Source: Halieaceae bacterium
GTDB lineage: Bacteria > Pseudomonadota > Gammaproteobacteria > Pseudomonadales > Halieaceae
NCBI GenBank assembly: GCA_902518075.1
Contig: CABYEX010000005.1
Span: 4,516-68,515, forward strand
Length of the DNA stretch: 64,000 bases
Direction: 5' to 3'
Shown here: positions 63,130 to 64,000 of the stretch, in pieces
Position numbering within the stretch: position 1 is the first letter of the stretch
How the letters are laid out: each line of letters begins with the position of its first letter
Position numbers and translations under genes: made by a program
Notes under the pieces: model-generated
The model's input: only the letters and a program-made list of their open reading frames with translations
Told to the model about the DNA's origin: nothing
The model's database searches: none

Positions 63130-64000
63130 TTAGTGGAGGCTGGCTTCCAGTGAATGCAAATACCAGTGCACGAACTGCTGCAGAGTGAACTCGAACTCCG
63201 GATGATAGGGGCCGGGCTCAAAGAATCTGGAATTCACACCGGCGGCATTGCGGGTAATGATGTATTCATCTTCCAGCGTGGTGTGGTGCCAAAGCCACGT
63301 GACTTTATCGACGTCGTAGTCGATGCCCTCTTGTGCGTCCTCGCGCACGAACCACACCAGTTCCATATCTGTCTCGGTCAATGAACGCGGAATAAAGCGA
63401 TAGAGCACGCAGTGATCGGGATAGTTGAGCATGAAGGTGATCGGGCCCATCTGAAAGTCCCCTGCGCCACCGTCGTAATCTTTGAAGTCGCCCATCAGCG
63501 GCGCGACCGGCTGTCCGTCCTGGCTGCCTGTAACATAACCCTCGAATAACCCATAACGCATGGTGTGCGCGCAGGCACCAAAGCTCGGCGCGTCCAGATA
63601 GATCTCGGTATGTTCTTTTGAGATGCCGGGAATGCCGGTGATGGCGTCGGCATTTTCCAACATCCTTGCAACGACTGGTGCAGATTTTTCCTCGAGATCC
63701 TTCAAGGTATGCATTTTGGCGTAGGCGCGATGTGACGTGGCGCAGTGGTAGCACTCGAGATAATTCTCGATCGCCAGCTTCCAGTTCGCCTCGACCCGGT
63801 AGGTCTTGCGGTGCGCGATCTTGGCGTGCTCGAGATTGTAGGCGCCGAGCGGTTCGCGAATGTTTTCAAGCGACGCCACCAAATCACCGGCATCGGGATC
63901 GCAATTGATAAAGACCAAACCCATATACGTCACGCACTTCACCGGCTTTAGGCCGTGTGCGGCCGCGTCAAAGTCAGGCATGACGTGGGTCTCGCGTGCC
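63130..64000 (-). CDS. Rieske oxygenase alpha subunit, N-terminus cut by window edge
   Basis: The frame runs open past 64000; about 290 C-terminal residues are visible. The mononuclear iron site NYLECYHCATSH (two His) is present, preceded by KLAIE; the Rieske [2Fe-2S] domain lies outside. The NYLECYHC pattern is close to that of glycine betaine/choline-type oxygenases (GbcA-like), so a quaternary amine or related substrate is possible. A 135-base gap separates it from the permease in the same direction. Confidence 0.9.
   Translation of the reverse strand, partial: ARETHVMPDFDAAAHGLKPVKCVTYMGLVFINCDPDAGDLVASLENIREPLGAYNLEHAKIAHRKTYRVEANWKLAIENYLECYHCATSHRAYAKMHTLKDLEEKSAPVVARMLENADAITGIPGISKEHTEIYLDAPSFGACAHTMRYGLFEGYVTGSQDGQPVAPLMGDFKDYDGGAGDFQMGPITFMLNYPDHCVLYRFIPRSLTETDMELVWFVREDAQEGIDYDVDKVTWLWHHTTLEDEYIITRNAAGVNSRFFEPGPYHPEFEFTLQQFVHWYLHSLEASLH

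Noticed and set aside
1..64000. Insertion sequences, prophage genes, CRISPR arrays, rRNA or riboswitches
   Set aside because: No transposase or integrase motifs, no regularly spaced repeats and no conserved RNA segments were found on reading.

Overview
The window is chromosomal DNA from a gammaproteobacterium. The housekeeping blocks point there: nadD-rsfS-rlmH-mrdA-rodA-mltB-rlpA-dacA-ybeD-lipB, aspS-yebC-ruvCAB-ybgC-tolQRAB-pal-cpoB-tRNA-Lys, and a nrdAB pair of the long Pseudomonas-like form. The catabolic cargo and the TonB-dependent receptor suggest a marine Cellvibrionales/OM60-type organism. That assignment is inference, not proof. Coding density is high. I see no insertion sequence, prophage, integrase, rRNA or CRISPR array.

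Region 1 (1-24,500) is a catabolic island. It holds an acyl-CoA synthetase followed by two adjacent acyl-CoA dehydrogenases, and a third acyl-CoA dehydrogenase transcribed the other way. It also has two Rieske oxygenase alpha subunits, a Rieske-type ferredoxin, a cytochrome P450, a Tat-targeted flavoprotein resembling 3-ketosteroid-1-dehydrogenases, and a thiolase-fold protein paired with a DUF35 zinc-ribbon/OB-fold protein. Two SDRs, three zinc-independent MDR oxidoreductases, small NTF2-like and ABM proteins, an HSL-type esterase and a TonB-dependent receptor complete the set. Together they look like uptake, hydroxylation and CoA-dependent beta-oxidation of a hydrophobic alicyclic substrate such as a steroid or terpenoid. 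The substrate itself cannot be read from the sequence.

One TetR-family gene sits in the island. A 15-base element, AARCAAGCNSGMYKG, occurs in four divergent promoter regions of the island (near 3,720, 8,735, 11,835 and 14,625), including that of the TetR gene. This suggests a local regulon. Part of the island (about 13,560-16,260) is clearly more A+T-rich than its flanks.

Region 2 (24,600-31,300) is the ribonucleotide reductase operon nrdA-nrdB and the arginine pair argD-argF, all on the minus strand. Region 3 (31,400-43,100, plus strand) runs from grxD and proA through NAD synthesis, ribosome silencing and the rod-shape cell-wall operon to lipB and prfC. Region 4 (43,100-47,200, minus strand) has a glutathione peroxidase, a glutamine-synthetase-like ligase, a broken lytic transglycosylase and proS. 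Region 5 (47,400-58,530, plus strand) carries an HU-like protein, an FmdB-like protein, aspS, yebC, ruvCAB, the complete Tol-Pal operon and tRNA-Lys.

Region 6 (58,600-64,000) is a second, smaller catabolic group: a class V aminotransferase, a class II aldolase, a PhyH-type dioxygenase, an APC permease and a partial Rieske oxygenase. Both window edges cut genes: an acyl-CoA dehydrogenase at the left and the Rieske oxygenase at the right.
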